A stretch of 20,255 nt of DNA from Saccoglossus kowalevskii (taxonomy: Eukaryota > Hemichordata > Enteropneusta > Harrimaniidae): the NCBI RefSeq assembly GCF_000003605.2, contig NW_003124907.1:395055-415309 (forward strand), given 5' to 3'. Numbering within the stretch: position 1 is the first letter of the stretch; every line of letters starts with the position of its first letter. The position numbers and the translations under genes are program-made. Positions 18,031 to 20,255 of the stretch are shown here, piece by piece. A model generated the notes under the pieces. That model saw only the letters and a list, made by a program, of their open reading frames with translations, had not been told where the DNA came from and made no database searches.

Positions 18031-19170
18031 ACTGCATGTGCATATGTCCCACATAAAGTACTCGGCACTTGCAAAGAATGAACGGAATCGGTATAAAGGA
18101 TTCTGAAATACGACTCCGAACGGACGCACAGAACGAATTATAAGTCCTCATTTTCGGACTTTGTTCGAACAGGGACTAATAAAAGAACGAAAACTGTCTG
18201 CTATCAAAGATTAGCAGACTATTAGAATAGAGACAAGCCAACAAGTCAGGTATACCATCATTTGTTCTGGGAGTGTATCCCATTAAATCCATGCATTTCT
18301 CATTGAGAATGTGGACCGCTTGTATTCATGTGCATGCGAGTGGTTGCTACATTCAATTTCTTAACTAAGCAAAGCAATGTAAATCAAAACTCTGCAGCTA
18401 TAACTCAAACTGACATCAAACAGCAGGTAGAGCAATCAAGATACTGCAAAGAAGCTTCTTGTCAAATATAATCACGAGAATGCGTCTTAATGTTGCATGG
18501 TACATCTAATTATGATTGATCGAATGAGAGCATACAATATACCTTTTGTATTTATGTAAACTAACTACTTCTGGAGATTGCACGCTGAATCTTTTGATCT
18601 TATTAACACTACACATTAGAAATTGACCTCATTGGTTGACATGATAAACAGTCTGGGTTAAAATCTTTCAAATGGCACAAGACCAAAACCATACATCATT
18701 TAAAAGACTAACCCCAATTGTTGATCTTGTAAACAGATGAATTTCATAGGATAGTTGATCATATTTAGCATATTGTTTAGCAACAATCTCATAATTTAAG
18801 ACAATTTTGGGCCAAAGATAGAATTGTTCGAGGGTGGGGTTGGGGGTTGCTGCATAACGCATCTCCTTAGCAGCTGCATTCTGGTTATACTAATATTAAA
18901 CCAATTCATTTGTACAAAGCATGCAATATTGTGGAGTACAGGTAATGAACGCCTTTTCGCTCACCGCAAGATCCTGTGTCATGCATGGAATGGAATGTTA
19001 AATAGAGTAAACAATGGTCATAACTTCAAAGTGAAACTTTATGGAATTAGACAAACGTGTATTTCCTTGCTCAATTATCACTATAATTTAAATATTTAAT
19101 TTGTAATTGTATTATTAAGCAAGGAAATTGACGAGGGTCAATTTTGATGAAGGGCAACGGGAAAAACAAA
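18031..19170. other. Intergenic between tandem repeat and NDPK 3' end
   Basis: Contains one small perfect stem, GTCTGCTA/TAGCAGAC with an 8-base loop, near 18197-18220. Open frames such as that at 18824-19099 have no protein-like signature. Confidence 0.5.
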
Positions 19171-19193
19171 ATTCAAGTTCAAAATCCAATAGT

Positions 19194-19199
19194 TTTATT
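19194..19199 (-). terminator. Polyadenylation signal AATAAA of the NDPK gene
   Basis: AATAAA on the minus strand (TTTATT on plus), 242 bases past the TAA of the NDPK exon. The 3' UTR would then be about 260 bases, running to roughly 19170-19180. This is the first canonical signal seen downstream. Confidence 0.5.
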
Positions 19200-19440
19200 T
19201 CTATGGCAAATGTTTGGCGCACACCTTGAAAAATCGCCTATTGGAGGCATTGTGCATTCTTATGGATGACAAATATGCACAGAAATGAAAGGAAATCACA
19301 AAATATATTCTACACACTTTTTAATTGATACTTTCTGCAGTTGATATTCAAGTCATAAATTACATAATACAAGGGACTGCATTGGAAGAGTCCAGCTGCA
19401 CATGGATTCTAATGGAGAACGCGACAAGACAATGTTTTAA

Positions 19441-19611
19441 TTATTCATATATCCAGCTTTCGGCCATTGACTTCCAGCTGACAAGCTCTTCAGGTTTAAA
19501 CCACAGACCAATTTCTTTGTCTGCACTTTCAACAGAGTCTGAACCGTGAATGATGTTTCTACCAATGTCTATACACAAGTCTCCACGAATGGTACCCGGT
19601 CTGGAGTCAGC
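19441..19611 (-). CDS. NDK: Nucleoside diphosphate kinase (NME1/NME2-like), last coding exon
   Basis: The enzyme moves the terminal phosphate from ATP to other nucleoside diphosphates through a phosphohistidine; the cytosolic NME1/2 type forms hexamers. On the minus strand this exon gives 56 residues and TAA. It begins [11 protein letters not shown], contains [13 protein letters not shown] with the phosphorylated active-site His (residue 22 of the exon), and continues [12 protein letters not shown] to end in WIYE, the conserved group I C-terminus. The acceptor is ATCTTGTAG|. Family length is about 150 residues, so this is the last third; earlier exons lie beyond 20255. No key residue is missing. 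Group I NDPK assignment is firm; which paralogue is not. Confidence 0.95.
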   Translation of the reverse strand, partial: ADSRPGTIRGDLCIDIGRNIIHGSDSVESADKEIGLWFKPEELVSWKSMAESWIYE

Positions 19612-20255
19612 CTACAAGATTTAATGATATTTATATAAACCATAGTGAAAACAAATATTTCTGGTCATAATTGGTGTATGCTAGTTAATGTGCACATCAC
19701 AGGTTCTTTTTTCTTTAAGTTTTTTGTTGTTAGAATTTTATGTTGTGCTCGATTTGGTGACTGTGAAACAATTCCAGACTGAAATACTTGATTAATCCTA
19801 AGATGTTCCGAGTATGAACTTAGCAGGGTTCTCCACGAGGGGTTTTTACAGGGCGCCGCGCCCTGTTATCTGAAATTGGCGCCCTGTTTAAATTGTCAGC
19901 GCCCTGTTATATTTCCTGTGCGCCCTGCATGGTCCCAGACAAAGAATTGTTTACAAAACAGGCCAACACTCATTGTCTTCCGAAGATGATTCATCGTGCT
20001 CAGGGTAACTGGTTCATTGTTTTAAGGTGCAACTGAAAATTCCGGTTTGTTATCGTAGCAGGTCACCGTGAGGTGATAACACCACCAAACAAAAAGTTAC
20101 AAGTTTTTTTCAACACGATTAAAAATGAACATGTGGCCTGAAAAGTGCATTACCGTACCCATATTTTTACTGCCAGGGTGACGTCAAATATATAAAATCG
20201 TTATCGGTAAAACCATTCGCTAAACCTCAAGGTCTATGGTTAAAACCAAGTTCAC
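19612..20255 (-). other. NDPK intron (partial)
   Basis: Lies upstream of the acceptor at 19612-19613 on the minus strand. I searched for the preceding NDPK exon (the VMLGxTNP segment) and did not find it, so this intron extends beyond the window. The GCGCCCTG repeat is its only clear structure. Confidence 0.7.
19858..19927. repeat. GCGCCCTG motif repeated with 20-21-bp period
   Basis: GCGCCCTG occurs at 19858, 19879, 19899 and 19920, separated by AT-rich 12-13-base spacers. The first copy is preceded by CAGGGCGC, making a palindrome CAGGGCGC-CGCGCCCTG. It lies in the NDPK intron. It may be the end of a dispersed mobile repeat. Confidence 0.75.

Noticed and set aside
1-20255. CRISPR array, bacterial operon or phage system
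   Set aside because: The tandem repeats lack regular unique spacers, and the window has introns, poly(A) signals and LINEs, so it is animal nuclear DNA.

Overview
This is an AT-rich window with spliced genes, long introns, non-LTR retrotransposon debris, MITE-like foldbacks and satellites. It looks like nuclear DNA of an invertebrate animal, probably marine. I cannot fix the phylum from sequence alone. No bacterial operon structure is present, and most open frames are chance or belong to mobile elements.

Three host genes can be supported. (1) Minus strand, 9479 down to 2345: the 5' part of an SV2/SVOP-like major facilitator transporter. It has three coding exons whose splice phases join exactly (9386-9479, 2837-2896, 2345-2506), and the rest lies beyond base 1. 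Its first intron, about 6.5 kb, holds two decayed LINE fragments, a 92-bp satellite, four tRNA-like modules and a MITE-like element. (2) Plus strand, 11577-16469: an eight-exon gene for a 938-residue protein I do not recognise. It carries two copies of a 59-residue domain, a pair of duplicated exon ends, and a final exon of about 15 tandem repeats of 23 or 28 residues. All seven introns have GT-AG ends and consistent phases. A CpG-rich promoter-like region precedes it and an AATAAA follows the stop. (3) Minus strand, 19611-19441: the last coding exon of a nucleoside diphosphate kinase (NME family), with the active-site histidine and the conserved C-terminus.

Layout: 1-2344 inferred intron of gene 1; 2345-2896 two of its exons; 2897-9385 its repeat-filled intron 1; 9386-9479 its first coding exon; 9480-11200 intergenic, with a near-perfect 48-bp-arm hairpin and a TAAA/CAAA microsatellite; 11200-16600 promoter and gene 2; 16600-19170 intergenic, with an inverted repeat, a tandem repeat of about 125-135 bp and a LINE 3' tail inserted in it with a 12-bp target duplication; 19170-19611 NDPK 3' UTR and last exon; 19612-20255 NDPK intron with a 21-bp-periodic GCGCCCTG repeat. 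Genes 1 and 2 are head to head, about 2.1 kb apart. Nothing suggests the three genes act in one pathway.

The best candidate for something undescribed is gene 2. It appears to have been built by duplicating exon pairs with matching phases and then expanding one short motif into a long repeat array.
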